64,000 nucleotides of DNA from an uncultured Collinsella sp. (GTDB taxonomy: Bacteria; Actinomycetota; Coriobacteriia; Coriobacteriales; Coriobacteriaceae). Of the stretch, positions 45,045 through 53,893 are shown piece after piece. Location: positions 1 through 64,000 of the forward strand of contig CABSYW010000005.1 in assembly GCA_902482035.1 (NCBI GenBank), read 5' to 3'. Below the pieces are notes generated by a model that had not been told where the DNA came from, searched no databases, and worked only from the letters and a program-made list of their open reading frames with translations. Each line of letters opens with the position of its first letter. Position 1 is the stretch's first letter. The position numbers and the translations under genes were made by a program.

Positions 45045-46721
45045 TTACGAGAGCGACGTTCTCAGCAACTCGTTGAAGAGTTTCGGATTGCCCTTGCCGC
45101 GGCTCGCCTTCATGCACTGGCCCACCAAAAAGCCGATGACCTTCTGGTTACCGTCACGATACTGCTGCGCCTGATCGGCACAGTTTGCAAGCACCTCGTC
45201 CACAATCGGCTGCAGCGCGCCGGCATCGCTCACCTGACGCATGCCACGCTCGTCGACGATCTTGTTGGGATCGTCGCCGGTCTGGGCCATGGCCTCAAAG
45301 ACCTCGTGAGCCTGGTTGGAGCTGATGGCATCGGTCGCCAGCAACTTGGCAAGAGCTGCCACCTGAGCCGGTGCAATGCCGGACTCGGCGAGCGACACGC
45401 CTGCGCCCTTAAGGTAGGCGATCATCTCGTTCACCAGCAGGTTTGCGACCGTCTGCGCCTCCTTACCAGCCATGCCGGCAGCGGCGGCCTCAAAGAACTC
45501 GGCAAACTCCGGGTCGCCGGCAATCTGCTCGGCATCGGCCGTCTTAATGCCAAAGTCGGCCTCAAAACGGACGCGCTTGGCATCGGGCAGCTCGGGGATC
45601 TCGCCACGGCAGCGCTCGATGAACTCGTTGTCCAGATCGAACGGCGCCAGGTCGGGATCGGGGAACAGGCGATAGTCGTCGGCCGTCTCCTTGACGCGCA
45701 TGACCACGGTGCGCTTACGGCTGGGCTCCCAGTGACGGGTCTCCTGATAGATGATGCCGCCCTCCTCGAGCACCTCGGCCTGGCGGCAAATCTCGTAGGC
45801 AAGGCCATCGTGCAGGCTCTTAAACGAGTTGAGGTTCTTGAGCTCGGTCTTGGTGCCCAGCTTGGTCTCGCCGCGGCGGCGCAGCGACACGTTGCCGTCG
45901 CAGCGCATGGAGCCCTTCTCCATGGAGCAGTCCGAAATGCCCAGCGTCACAAAAATGCGACGGAGCTTCTCCATAAACAGACGCGCTTCCTCGGGCGTGC
46001 GCAGGTCGGGCTCGGTAACGAGCTCAATCAGCGGCGTGCCGCAGCGGTTGTAGTCGACGAGCGACTCGGCCGCGGCGGTAATGCGGCCCTCGGCGCCGCC
46101 CACGTGGACCATCTTGGCGGCGTCCTCCTCCATGTGGATGCGCAGGATGCGAATGGGCACCGTGTAGGAACCGTCCTCGCGACGCTCGGGCATCTGCAGG
46201 TTGGACGCATCGTAGCTGGCCAGGTGACCGGCGCGCTGGTTACCCTCGCGCATGGTCGACGTCATGGACGTGGACAGGCCCTCGGCGTTGGCCGAGGCGC
46301 TCGCCAGGCTCTGAGCCTCGGCCTCGCCAAACGCGCAGTCGGGGCGCTCGGCGGCACCGCGACCGGTCACGTCCAGGTCCAGGTGACCGTACATGGCAAA
46401 GGCGACCGGACCCTGCGTGGTCTGGAAGTTCTTGGCCATGTCGGGATAGAAGTAGTGCTTGCGGTAGAACATCGAGTGGCGCTGGATCTCGCAGTTGGTG
46501 GCGAGACCGGCCTTGACGATGCTCTCGATGGCGCGCTTGTTGGGAACCGGCAGGGCGCCGGGCAGGCCCAGGCACACCGGGCACACGTTGGCGTTGGGCT
46601 CGTCATCGTGGCTGAGTTTGCAGTTGCAGAACATCTTGGTATCGAGTGCGGTGAGCTCGGTATGGATCTCCAGGCCGATCACGGCCTCCCAATCCTGCAG
46701 GACCTCGGAAAGCTCCTTCAT
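45045..46721 (-). CDS. gatB: Asp/Glu-tRNA amidotransferase subunit B
   Basis: The 558-aa subunit phosphorylates misacylated Glu-tRNA(Gln) or Asp-tRNA(Asn). It starts with WEAVIGLEIHTEL, carries the zinc cysteines in MFCNCKL and CPVCLGLPG, and has RKHYFYPDMAKNFQ, IHMEEDAAK and DYNRCGTPLIE. The C-terminal YqeY-like tail is complete. It is about 60 residues longer than most GatB because of an insert near residues 122-182 (rich in Ala, Ser, Glu) between GHLDLDV and YTVPIRILRIHMEED. Its start overlaps the gatA stop by one base. Confidence 0.96.
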   Translation of the reverse strand: MKELSEVLQDWEAVIGLEIHTELTALDTKMFCNCKLSHDDEPNANVCPVCLGLPGALPVPNKRAIESIVKAGLATNCEIQRHSMFYRKHYFYPDMAKNFQTTQGPVAFAMYGHLDLDVTGRGAAERPDCAFGEAEAQSLASASANAEGLSTSMTSTMREGNQRAGHLASYDASNLQMPERREDGSYTVPIRILRIHMEEDAAKMVHVGGAEGRITAAAESLVDYNRCGTPLIELVTEPDLRTPEEARLFMEKLRRIFVTLGISDCSMEKGSMRCDGNVSLRRRGETKLGTKTELKNLNSFKSLHDGLAYEICRQAEVLEEGGIIYQETRHWEPSRKRTVVMRVKETADDYRLFPDPDLAPFDLDNEFIERCRGEIPELPDAKRVRFEADFGIKTADAEQIAGDPEFAEFFEAAAAGMAGKEAQTVANLLVNEMIAYLKGAGVSLAESGIAPAQVAALAKLLATDAISSNQAHEVFEAMAQTGDDPNKIVDERGMRQVSDAGALQPIVDEVLANCADQAQQYRDGNQKVIGFLVGQCMKASRGKGNPKLFNELLRTSLS

Positions 46722-48235
46722 TACAGCTCGCCTCCCTTCCCGGCAAAATCGGGCGCGACGGAAAGCGCGGGCGCACCCGTGGCGGCATCGGCAAAGCCGC
46801 GCTCCAGGGCGCGGGCAAACGTGAGCAGCTGACGGTCCTTAAACGCCGGACCCACCAGCTGGGCAGAAACAGGCAGCTGAGTATCCTCGCCCAGGCCCAG
46901 CGGCACCGAGATACCGCCGTTGCCGCAAATGTTGAGCGAGATGGTATACAAGTCCGAAAGGTACATCTGCGTGGGATCGCTAATCTCGCCAAACTTAAAG
47001 GCCGTGCGCGGCGAGGCGGGCATGAGGATGGTGTCCACCTTGGCATACGCGGCATCGTAGTCCTGCGTGATGAGCGTGCGGGCCTTTTGCGCAGCGTAGT
47101 AGTACTTGTCGTACACGCCCGAGCTCAGCAGGTAGGCGCCGAGCATCTGACGGCGCTTGGCCTCGGCGCCAAAGCCGTGGGCGCGCGAAAGCGAGCTCTG
47201 GTCGGACAGGTTGGCGCAGCCCTCCTCCTGGTAGCCGTAGCGAATGCCGTCGAAACGGGCCAGGTTGGAGAACGCCTCGGCCGGGCCGATAACGTAGTAG
47301 GCGGCGATGGCGGCGTCCAGGTGCGGCAGGTCGACCTCGACCAGCTCGGCGCCCTGGTTCTGCAGCTCCTGGGCGGCGCGCTGAACAGCGGCCTTGACCT
47401 CGGACGTCAGGCCCTCGGCCTCCATAAACGCAGGGATGATGCCCACGCGCTTGCCCTCGATGCTGTCGTTGAGGTGCTCTGTAAAGTCGACGGCGCAGTC
47501 CTGGCTGGTGCAGTCGTACGGATCATGGCCCGCGCCGGTAAGCGCGTTCATGGCCAGCGCGACATCCTCGACCGTGCGGCCAAAGGGGCCCACCTGGTCG
47601 AGCGACGAGCCAAAGGCAACCACGCCGTAACGGCTCACGGCGCCATACGTGGGCTTAAAGCCCACCACCCCGCACAGTGACGCCGGCTGGCGAATGGAGC
47701 CGCCGGTGTCCGAGCCCAGCGAGAGCGCGACCTCGCCCGCGGCGACGGCGGCAGCGGAGCCGCCCGAGGAACCGCCGGGCACGCGCTCGGTATCCCAAGG
47801 GTTGTTGGTGCGGTGGAACGCCGAGCTCTCGGTGGAGCTGCCAAAGGCAAACTCGTCCATGTTGGCCTTGCCCATGGGCAGGCAGCCGGCATCGAGCATA
47901 CGCCGGACGCAGGTGGCAGTGTAGACGCTCTGGTAGTCCTCGAGCATGCGGGAAGCGCAGGTGGTGCGCGTGCCCACGAGGTTCATGTTGTCCTTAATGG
48001 CCAGCGGCACGCCCGCGAGCGGGGGCAGCGGCTTGCCTGCGGCACGGTCGGCATCCACGCGCGCAGCGGCCTCGAGCGCGAGCTCGGGCGCCACCTGCAG
48101 GAATGCCTGGACCCCGCCCTCGCGCGCCTCGATGGCGGCAAGGGAGGCCTGGGCCACCTCGGTAGCGGTAAAGTCGCCGGCGGCAACGCCCGCGGCAATC
48201 TGGGCGGCGGTAAGGGAATCGAAGCTTAGCGCCAT
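46721..48235 (-). CDS. gatA: Asp/Glu-tRNA amidotransferase subunit A
   Basis: The 504-aa amidase subunit frees ammonia from glutamine for GatB. The amidase-signature triad is visible: Lys in GVPLAIKDNM, the cis-Ser in PGGSSGGSAAAVAAG and the nucleophile Ser in SDTGGSIRQPAS. Overlaps gatB at its end and gatC at its start by one base each (TAATG), a tightly coupled gatCAB operon. Confidence 0.97.
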   Translation of the reverse strand: MALSFDSLTAAQIAAGVAAGDFTATEVAQASLAAIEAREGGVQAFLQVAPELALEAAARVDADRAAGKPLPPLAGVPLAIKDNMNLVGTRTTCASRMLEDYQSVYTATCVRRMLDAGCLPMGKANMDEFAFGSSTESSAFHRTNNPWDTERVPGGSSGGSAAAVAAGEVALSLGSDTGGSIRQPASLCGVVGFKPTYGAVSRYGVVAFGSSLDQVGPFGRTVEDVALAMNALTGAGHDPYDCTSQDCAVDFTEHLNDSIEGKRVGIIPAFMEAEGLTSEVKAAVQRAAQELQNQGAELVEVDLPHLDAAIAAYYVIGPAEAFSNLARFDGIRYGYQEEGCANLSDQSSLSRAHGFGAEAKRRQMLGAYLLSSGVYDKYYYAAQKARTLITQDYDAAYAKVDTILMPASPRTAFKFGEISDPTQMYLSDLYTISLNICGNGGISVPLGLGEDTQLPVSAQLVGPAFKDRQLLTFARALERGFADAATGAPALSVAPDFAGKGGEL

Positions 48236-48546
48236 TACTCGCTCTCCCCCTCTCCCAAAATGGACGGCACGCGGAAGTAGCGGTCGCGCGCGCTGCCGGC
48301 GTTTTCGAGCGCGACGTCGAGCGGCAAATCGCGCTCGGGCTCGCGCAGGTCATCGCCCATCACGTTGGACAGGCTTCCGATGGGATGGAACGTGGGCTCC
48401 ACGTCGGGCAAGTCATATCGCAGGACGGGCTCGAGCATCTGGACGGCGTCGTTCATGTAGGACGTCATCTGGGTGAGCTCGTCATCGGTCAGTGCGATCT
48501 TTGCGTACTCGGCGATGCCGCGCACGTCTTTCTCGCTGAGTGCCAT
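48235..48546 (-). CDS. gatC: Asp/Glu-tRNA amidotransferase subunit C
   Basis: A 103-aa stabilising subunit that wraps around GatA. Shows MALSEKDVRGIAEYAKIALTDDELTQM at the N-terminus and the YDLPDVEPTFHPIGSLSNVMGDDL region. The ATG at 48546 has GGGAG upstream; an in-frame codon at 48564 lacks one. First gene of the operon. Confidence 0.93.
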   Translation of the reverse strand: MALSEKDVRGIAEYAKIALTDDELTQMTSYMNDAVQMLEPVLRYDLPDVEPTFHPIGSLSNVMGDDLREPERDLPLDVALENAGSARDRYFRVPSILGEGESE

Positions 48547-48730
48547 AGGCGCTCCCTTCCGCATAACAGATAAACCGCTCTAGTATACAAGGCAACGCCG
48601 CTTGGAGCAGGTGCTTTACCCAAATGCAGCGAAAACGTAACGAGGGCGGCGGTTGTCAGGGCATGGTCCGGCGGTTCTACAGCGAAACCGCACCGTCCAT
48701 AGCGAAAACCGTCTCGTCCGCAGCGAAAAG
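48547..48730. other. Gap between gatC and the repeat pair
   Basis: No gene seen. Three near-copies of AGCGAAAnCCG spaced about 20-21 bases apart (about 48680-48730) run into the 57-bp hairpin repeat. It should also contain the gatC promoter. Confidence 0.4.
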
Positions 48731-48787
48731 CATCACAACATTCGACGTTTTTCGCCAAAATCGCGATTTTCATCGAATGTTGTGATG
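48731..48787. repeat. 57-bp hairpin repeat, copy 1
   Basis: Perfect 15-bp arms CATCACAACATTCGA/TCGAATGTTGTGATG with a 27-base middle. Copy 2 at 60420-60476 differs at one base. Each copy is near a 33-bp palindromic repeat. Confidence 0.92.
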
Positions 48788-48802
48788 GTTTGGAAGCCCC
48801 GA

Positions 48803-48835
48803 CCACCACAAAGGTTCCTGTCCCCATTGTGGTGG
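48803..48835. repeat. 33-bp palindromic repeat, copy 2
   Basis: CCACCACAAAGG and CCATTGTGGTGG around TTCCTGTCC, 14 bases downstream of the sortase stop. Confidence 0.85.
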
Positions 48836-48849
48836 TTCTGAACGGTGTC

Positions 48850-49788
48850 CTATGCCGAGGCTTTAGCCTTGCGACGTTTGCGGACCGCGTGGATCACGAT
48901 GTCCAGCAGCAATAGCACAATGGCCACGACCACGATGAGCACGGCGAACTCGCGCTTACCCCAGTGGCGACCAGCCAGCGACTTTTGCTTGTCGACGTCC
49001 TTCTTGCTGTACTTGGTGCGCACGCAGTGCACCAGCAGGCGATGGTCGTTTACGCCATAAGGGGTGCAGGTGACGAGCGTCACCTTGTCGGCGCCCGGCT
49101 CGATGGTCAGCGACTCCATCTCCTCGGGCAGCACGACCTCGGAGTCCACCATCTTGTAGGCGAGCGTCTTGTTCATGGTGTGCAGCAGCACCAGGTCGCC
49201 GGGCTCCAGCGAATGGATATCGTCGAACATACTCAGGTTGCGCATGCCCGAGTGCGCGGTGAGCACGCAATGCGTCGAGGTGCCGCCCACCGGCAGGCTC
49301 GTGCCCTCCAGGTGGCCGACGCCCGCCATGAGGACCTCCTCGCTCGTGCCGTGGTAGATAGGCATGCTCACGTCGATGGAGGGGATTTCGACCCAGCTCA
49401 TCATGGGGTCGCGGTCAAAGATGAGCTGCTGGTCGTAGGGCTCGATCTGGTCGGCGGGAAGCTCGGTGGCCTCGCCGGCAAGTTGCTCGTTATAGGAGCG
49501 CGCCTGAAGCAGAATGCGCTCGCGCTCCTCTTCCGACAGCGCGTCCACGGTGCTGGACACGGTACTGATCTGGTTGAACACACCCGAGGCCTCGAGCCGG
49601 TCCAAGATCCACGGCCAAGTCATAAGGCCCACGCCAATTAGGATGATGACGATGGTGATGAGCCGGTCGGCCCAGCGCGGCAGTCGCTTGCGGCGGCGCT
49701 TAGGTTTTGGTTGAGGTTTGGACTGAGGGCTTGAGCCACCGTTGGCCGCGGCGTTATTGCTCTTCATATGTTTGGCGCCCTGCACCAT
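48850..49788 (-). CDS. Class C sortase
   Basis: A 312-aa pilus-polymerising transpeptidase. It has a basic N-terminus, a transmembrane helix (LITIVIILIGVGLMTWPW), catalytic His in LTAHSGM, Cys in TLVTCTPYGVNDHRLLVHCVR with the following Arg, and a second C-terminal helix, the two-anchor form typical of class C. The start could be 49788 or 49767 (MKSNNAAANGG); neither has a strong ribosome site. It should link the LPxTG-like pilins encoded 2-9 kb upstream on the same strand; the intervening genes are unrelated. Confidence 0.92.
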   Translation of the reverse strand: MVQGAKHMKSNNAAANGGSSPQSKPQPKPKRRRKRLPRWADRLITIVIILIGVGLMTWPWILDRLEASGVFNQISTVSSTVDALSEEERERILLQARSYNEQLAGEATELPADQIEPYDQQLIFDRDPMMSWVEIPSIDVSMPIYHGTSEEVLMAGVGHLEGTSLPVGGTSTHCVLTAHSGMRNLSMFDDIHSLEPGDLVLLHTMNKTLAYKMVDSEVVLPEEMESLTIEPGADKVTLVTCTPYGVNDHRLLVHCVRTKYSKKDVDKQKSLAGRHWGKREFAVLIVVVAIVLLLLDIVIHAVRKRRKAKASA

Positions 49789-49910
49789 CGCCAGTCACTC
49801 CTCTACAACTCAAGTTGTCTAAACAAATAATAGCCGATTAGCGAGCTCCTGCGCCGGACAACGCAGCTAGGACCGAAACGCCGCCTACGGTTCGAATTCT
49901 TGGAGACCTT

Positions 49911-50918
49911 CTACAGCGCTTCTTGCCATGGATATTCCTTTCCAAACATGCGATCGACTTCGAGCTGAATTCGCTCATCGTCAATTGCCGCCAAAGATAG
50001 CGCAAGCGAAATGTTGTCGACACGGGAGGAGTCGGCAAACACGGGCGCATAGCGCCACGCTTGGATCATCGCCGTTTCGTTATCCGGCAACTCCCCGTCT
50101 GCGACTTCGAGATCGCTCAGTTGACGCCATGCACTTCTTAAGACGGCCTTTTGTTCCATGCCCGGCGCAGCGAGCATCGAACGCGCAGCGAGCGCCGTCT
50201 CCCCGGCGTCAACAAGATAGTCGATCTGCGGCGTCTTCCTTGCAAAAAAGACCTTCGAGACAGGCGAGGAGAGCTCTGCCATGTGCTCACTGAGCAGAAG
50301 ATCAACGGCAACAGGGAACACGACTACACGTCGCTCGCAACGCTCGCGCCTCGCGAGCCCCCTGTCAACAAGCTCGGTTATGGCCTCACTCGCACGGCTT
50401 GCCGAGATCCCAAGCGCACGACAAAGGTCGTAGGGGCGATATGGCTCTTGGGCTGCTCCCCAGATTGCGGCAGCCTGCGCGTTGGGTGACATCTTGGTCG
50501 CGTGGTTGCGAAACCGGGCGCCGCCCCTCTCCGTGCAGGCTGTGCCCATAAATGGAAGAAAAGCCTGTCTACCTGGGCAGACAAAGGGAATCCCTTGTGC
50601 GACCAACGCTTTGCGCTGACGTGCATCGGCATCAGGAAACGAAACGACAACAGGGGTCTCCGCACGCAAGGCTAGCTGACTATAGACCCTCTTGGCCTCG
50701 GGAAGCCCGACGCCAGTAGGCAAACTTGCAAGCAAAAACGAAAAACCGTTTGCGTCAACAGCGCGGACCTCAATCGCCCGCGGATGCAGCGGCAAGCGTG
50801 CGAATCCAGGCCAAGTTTTGGTCTTGGCGGAGAGGCCTAGTGCTTCTTGTAAGTAGATTAGCGCTTCGTTCATTTCCATCGTTTTCGTTTGATTCCAGTT
50901 TATATTGGAATTATACAT
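49911..50918 (-). CDS. Winged-helix DNA-binding protein (AbiEi/MarR-like)
   Basis: Up to 335 aa. The middle carries a winged helix (PYDLCRALGISASRASEAITELVDRGLARRERCERRVVVFPVA). The N-terminal part (LALRAETPVVVSFPDADARQRKALVAQGIPFVCPGRQAFLPFMG) resembles restriction-fold-like or AbiEi-type regions seen in phage-defence regulators, but I am not certain of the family. The first codons overlap the dyad ATTCCA/TGGAAT, so the true start may be the ATG of MNEALIYLQEALG, 16 codons in. Located between pilus sortase and pilins. Confidence 0.65.
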   Translation of the reverse strand: MYNSNINWNQTKTMEMNEALIYLQEALGLSAKTKTWPGFARLPLHPRAIEVRAVDANGFSFLLASLPTGVGLPEAKRVYSQLALRAETPVVVSFPDADARQRKALVAQGIPFVCPGRQAFLPFMGTACTERGGARFRNHATKMSPNAQAAAIWGAAQEPYRPYDLCRALGISASRASEAITELVDRGLARRERCERRVVVFPVAVDLLLSEHMAELSSPVSKVFFARKTPQIDYLVDAGETALAARSMLAAPGMEQKAVLRSAWRQLSDLEVADGELPDNETAMIQAWRYAPVFADSSRVDNISLALSLAAIDDERIQLEVDRMFGKEYPWQEAL

Positions 50919-50978
50919 AATTTTCGGAATTAACGAGATTTCGTTCGTGCCTAAGCCCGCATTTGCGTTTTCAAAATG

Positions 50979-51004
50979 TCCCGGATCGGCGGGGCGATTC
51001 GGGA
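50979..51004 (-). terminator. Likely terminator of toxin-1 mRNA
   Basis: Stem TCCCGAATCG/CGATCCGGGA (one mismatch) with loop CCCCGC, followed on the minus strand by CATTTTGAAAA. The unit-2 counterpart at 51461-51486 is perfect. Both overlap the putative promoter of the opposing RNA. Confidence 0.6.
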
Positions 51005-51016
51005 TACAATGTCAAT

Positions 51017-51115
51017 AGAAAACGACGCACCCCGCGTAAATGTTTGGGAGCGCGGGCGGCCTAGTTTTCAGCTTTTGTTAAATGCCCGGGATCCGACCCC
51101 CGGGCATTCTTATTT
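51017..51115 (+). ncRNA. Putative antisense RNA antitoxin, unit 1
   Basis: A TACAAT -10 element at 51005-51010 (no clear -35) is followed about 75 bases later by the strong hairpin AATGCCCGGG/CCCGGGCATT (51081-51108) and CTTATTT. The resulting RNA of about 100 nt would be complementary to the last codons and 3' UTR of the toxin mRNA on the other strand. Transcription is inferred. Confidence 0.6.
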
Positions 51116-51262
51116 GCGCTTGTTGCGGCGCAAATGCCTTCTACCGTCCGCACCGCGCGTACGCCTACGGACCTTAAACCGAACCTCATACGAGTCAAGA
51201 AACGCGATGACGAACGTGCCCACCGCCGCGAGGGCGGCGAGCGCGTTAAGGAATTTCAGCAT
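51110..51262 (-). CDS. 50-aa hydrophobic/basic peptide, type I toxin candidate 1
   Basis: Residues 4-22 (FLNALAALAAVGTFVIAFL) form one likely membrane helix, followed by DSYEVRF and a strongly basic tail (RRRTRG, GRRHLRRNKRK). Such short membrane peptides with a charged tail typify type I toxins of the TxpA/BsrG kind. The ATG at 51262 follows GGAGG by eight bases; a TAAAAT -10 lies at 51319-51324. The gene is duplicated 480 bp away with identical nucleotides. Toxicity is inferred from architecture; it could be another small membrane protein. Confidence 0.65.
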   Translation of the reverse strand: MLKFLNALAALAAVGTFVIAFLDSYEVRFKVRRRTRGADGRRHLRRNKRK

Positions 51263-51498
51263 TTGGGGACCTCCGATCGAGTCGTCGGCCGCCCGCGCAC
51301 GGAATGCGTCGCAAGGATATTTTACGGTGGTTGCACGCACCACGCCTGGTAAACGCGATTTTGAAAAACATTTGTTTGATAGTTACAAACACGATTCCTC
51401 ATCCAGCGGAGCCTGGCCGCATTGTCCGGGTTTGCCCGACGTGTTTGCGTTTTCAAAATGTCCCGAATCGGCGGGGCGATTCGGGATACAATAACTAC

Positions 51499-51595
51499 AG
51501 GAAACGACGCACCTCGCGTAAGTACTTAGGAGCGCGGGCGACCAGTTTCCGACGTTGTTAAATGCCCGGGCTCCGAACCCCGGGCATTCTTATTT
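51499..51595 (+). ncRNA. Putative antisense RNA antitoxin, unit 2
   Basis: Counterpart of unit 1: TACAAT at 51487-51492 and terminator AATGCCCGGG/CCCGGGCATT at 51561-51588. Between them about a quarter of positions differ from unit 1, unlike the identical ORFs. Confidence 0.6.
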
Positions 51596-51742
51596 GCGCT
51601 TGTTGCGGCGCAAATGCCTTCTACCGTCCGCACCGCGCGTACGCCTACGGACCTTAAACCGAACCTCATACGAGTCAAGAAACGCGATGACGAACGTGCC
51701 CACCGCCGCGAGGGCGGCGAGCGCGTTAAGGAATTTCAGCAT
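51590..51742 (-). CDS. 50-aa hydrophobic/basic peptide, type I toxin candidate 2
   Basis: Identical to the ORF at 51110-51262 over all 153 bases. ATG 51742 follows GGAGG; the -10 TAAAAT is at 51799-51804. The toxin transcript would run through the antisense RNA region to the perfect hairpin at 51461-51486. Similarity of the two units continues upstream to about 51430 and 51907. Confidence 0.65.
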   Translation of the reverse strand: MLKFLNALAALAAVGTFVIAFLDSYEVRFKVRRRTRGADGRRHLRRNKRK

Positions 51743-51908
51743 ATGGTGACCTCCGATCGAGTCGTCGGCCGCCCGCGCACGGGATGCGTCGCAAGGGTAT
51801 TTTACTGCGAGTGTATGCACCCACAGCTGGTAAACGCAATAATTGCAAACATCTGTTCGATAGGCAGACATTCGGTCTATCGGGCAATGGAGCCTGGCTG
51901 CGCTGTCC

Positions 51909-51945
51909 AAAAAACGGGGCAGACTCCAGCGCGGAGTCTGCCCCG
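51909..51945 (-). terminator. Terminator of the pilin operon
   Basis: Perfect 13-bp stem CGGGGCAGACTCC/GGAGTCTGCCCCG, then TTTTTT on the minus strand, about 100 bases after the last pilin gene. It separates the pilins from the toxin units and the sortase. Confidence 0.95.
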
Positions 51946-52042
51946 AAAAGAGAATGGCGAAGCAAGAACGTCGATGGACGAGAAAAGTGTCCGCAAGTCT
52001 CATGGCCATCACATCCCACCTGCCAAGATGGGTGAGCGAGCG

Positions 52043-53785
52043 TTACTCCTGCTCGGACTCCTCGGCCTGCTTACGGCTGCGGATGAGGTGCGCCACGCCG
52101 ATGCACAGCACCGCGCCACCAGCGATCCAAGTGAAGGTCACGCCGTTAAGACCGGTCAGCGGGAGGCCAACCTTCTTGGTATCGCCGACGGTGATGTTGA
52201 AGGTGCCGTCGTCGTTTGTGATTGTGTCAGCGTTGGCTTCGAGCTTGTTGTCGTCCTTCACATTGTTCGGCGTGCCGATGATGACCTGGTCTATCTGACT
52301 GGTATTAATCTCATACTTGGCTCCAACCGAGCTTTCACCTGAAGCCTTGCTGTCCCTGTTTGGCGTAATCGTGAAATCGAAGGGCTGCACTTTATCGTAA
52401 TTAGCGGGAGCGTCCGTCTCCACAACCGTATAGGTTCCCGCACCAAGGCCCTTGATAGTAATAGCACCGTTGGTGACGGAAAGCTTGTGCTCAGCGCCTA
52501 CGAGGGTTCCATCGGACTGAACGTATTTCCCCTGCAAGTTGGAATCCGCCGCTGACTTCACCCTGATAGTAAATTTAATATTCGGATCCTTAAGCGCCTC
52601 CTCGGTGCCAAGGTCAACCTTATTAAGCTTGAGACCATAGGTGTAGGTCTTGACCTCATCGGGCACCGTCGTGCCGGTGTCGTTGGTCATAGGGTTGTTT
52701 GAGTACGTAAGCGTAGCGGTGTTGGTGTTGCCTGCGTTGCCTCCAATGGCGGCCTCGCTGTTGATCTTTGCCTTATAGGAGACGACAATGCAGGATTCCG
52801 AGGTAACACCCGCCACACTCTTAAGATTGCTGCAGGTCCAAGTCGTAGTCTTTATTCCAGTCGTTGTGTCAGCAACTTCCTTGCTTTGAGTAAAACTCTT
52901 CGTCACATCGATGCCCCCCGTATGAGCCTGAGCAAGACTCCTACTCGCAAACAAAGTTGCTGTGAAGCCACTCTCCAGCGTCAGGCCCTTGGAGAGCTGG
53001 TCGGAGAACTGATAGTAATACGTATCGTACGTGTCATAGTTGCCAGCGATAGTACCGTAGAGGTTGTACGTAACATCCTGACCGATATGGGAATCGGCAG
53101 CGTCGTGCTCCGCGCTACCCGCGTCGCTGACAATCTTCTTCTCGACGGTAGGGATTTTCTTTTTCGGCGTAATATTCACTGCATCCGTGCCGTTCACGAG
53201 CTTAAAGATAGGCGAGGTGAAGACATCGGTCGATTGCTCGACTGCCGAGCCGTCAGTGGGCTTATAGACACCATTGGTGAGGAACAGCCAGTAACCAGCA
53301 TCGAGTCCAGTAAGCGTGTTGTCTCCTTGCTGGGTCGTCTTCCAAGTGAAGCTTTCATCGCTAAGCTTCTTTGCAATTTTATTCAAAACGTTATCATTGG
53401 CGATACGCGAATCAGTTCCGTTCACTTGAGCATTCGTGTTCAGCCATTCGGCAGCAGCCTGGGCATTCATGCTAGTATAATTACCTAAATTGTGAGCTGT
53501 GCTCCATTCGTTGATTGCGCCTACGACGGCAGTCTGGATTGCCTTCTGCTGCTCACCAGAACCTGCCCACTGAATATTCTTGACAGTAGTGCCGTCCACA
53601 TCAGCCGTAAAGATCTGGATGCCCTTGTAAGTCGTAGTCGAAGAATACGCGTTGTCTATGAACGTCACGGTCGTGTTGCCCTCAGCAAACGCCATGGTCA
53701 CCGGCGCCATCACGCCGCCGAAGCTCAGCGCTGCTGTGAGGCCGGCGGTTACTGCCAGGCGTGCGATGTTCTTGCTCATGCTCAT
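52043..53785 (-). CDS. Isopeptide-forming major pilin (LPLTG anchored)
   Basis: A 580-aa secreted pilin. It has a signal peptide (LAVTAGLTAALSFGGVMAPVTMAFA), an N-terminal pilin domain, a candidate pilin lysine in ITPKKKIPTVEKKIV, a Cna-B domain with the E-box YTVVETDAPANYD, and a sorting signal LPLTG with hydrophobic segment and RSRKQ tail. Sortase C would join the LPLTG threonine to the lysine of the next subunit. Start 53785 (MSMSKNIARL) is chosen for AGAGGAAAA upstream. Its GC is lower than in housekeeping genes. Confidence 0.92.
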   Translation of the reverse strand: MSMSKNIARLAVTAGLTAALSFGGVMAPVTMAFAEGNTTVTFIDNAYSSTTTYKGIQIFTADVDGTTVKNIQWAGSGEQQKAIQTAVVGAINEWSTAHNLGNYTSMNAQAAAEWLNTNAQVNGTDSRIANDNVLNKIAKKLSDESFTWKTTQQGDNTLTGLDAGYWLFLTNGVYKPTDGSAVEQSTDVFTSPIFKLVNGTDAVNITPKKKIPTVEKKIVSDAGSAEHDAADSHIGQDVTYNLYGTIAGNYDTYDTYYYQFSDQLSKGLTLESGFTATLFASRSLAQAHTGGIDVTKSFTQSKEVADTTTGIKTTTWTCSNLKSVAGVTSESCIVVSYKAKINSEAAIGGNAGNTNTATLTYSNNPMTNDTGTTVPDEVKTYTYGLKLNKVDLGTEEALKDPNIKFTIRVKSAADSNLQGKYVQSDGTLVGAEHKLSVTNGAITIKGLGAGTYTVVETDAPANYDKVQPFDFTITPNRDSKASGESSVGAKYEINTSQIDQVIIGTPNNVKDDNKLEANADTITNDDGTFNITVGDTKKVGLPLTGLNGVTFTWIAGGAVLCIGVAHLIRSRKQAEESEQE

Positions 53786-53893
53786 CTTCTTTTCCTCTGC
53801 TTTCTGCTCGAATTCCATTTGATCTAAATCTGTCTGTCTGTGTCTTAGCATCTACTTCGCTACGTCTCGCCCCGCTCTCTGTGGGGCTGCCAG

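Noticed and set aside
50962..51907. Simple assembly duplication of 480 bp
   Set aside because: The RNA-coding and flanking parts differ at many positions and by small indels, so two real copies exist even though the ORFs are identical.
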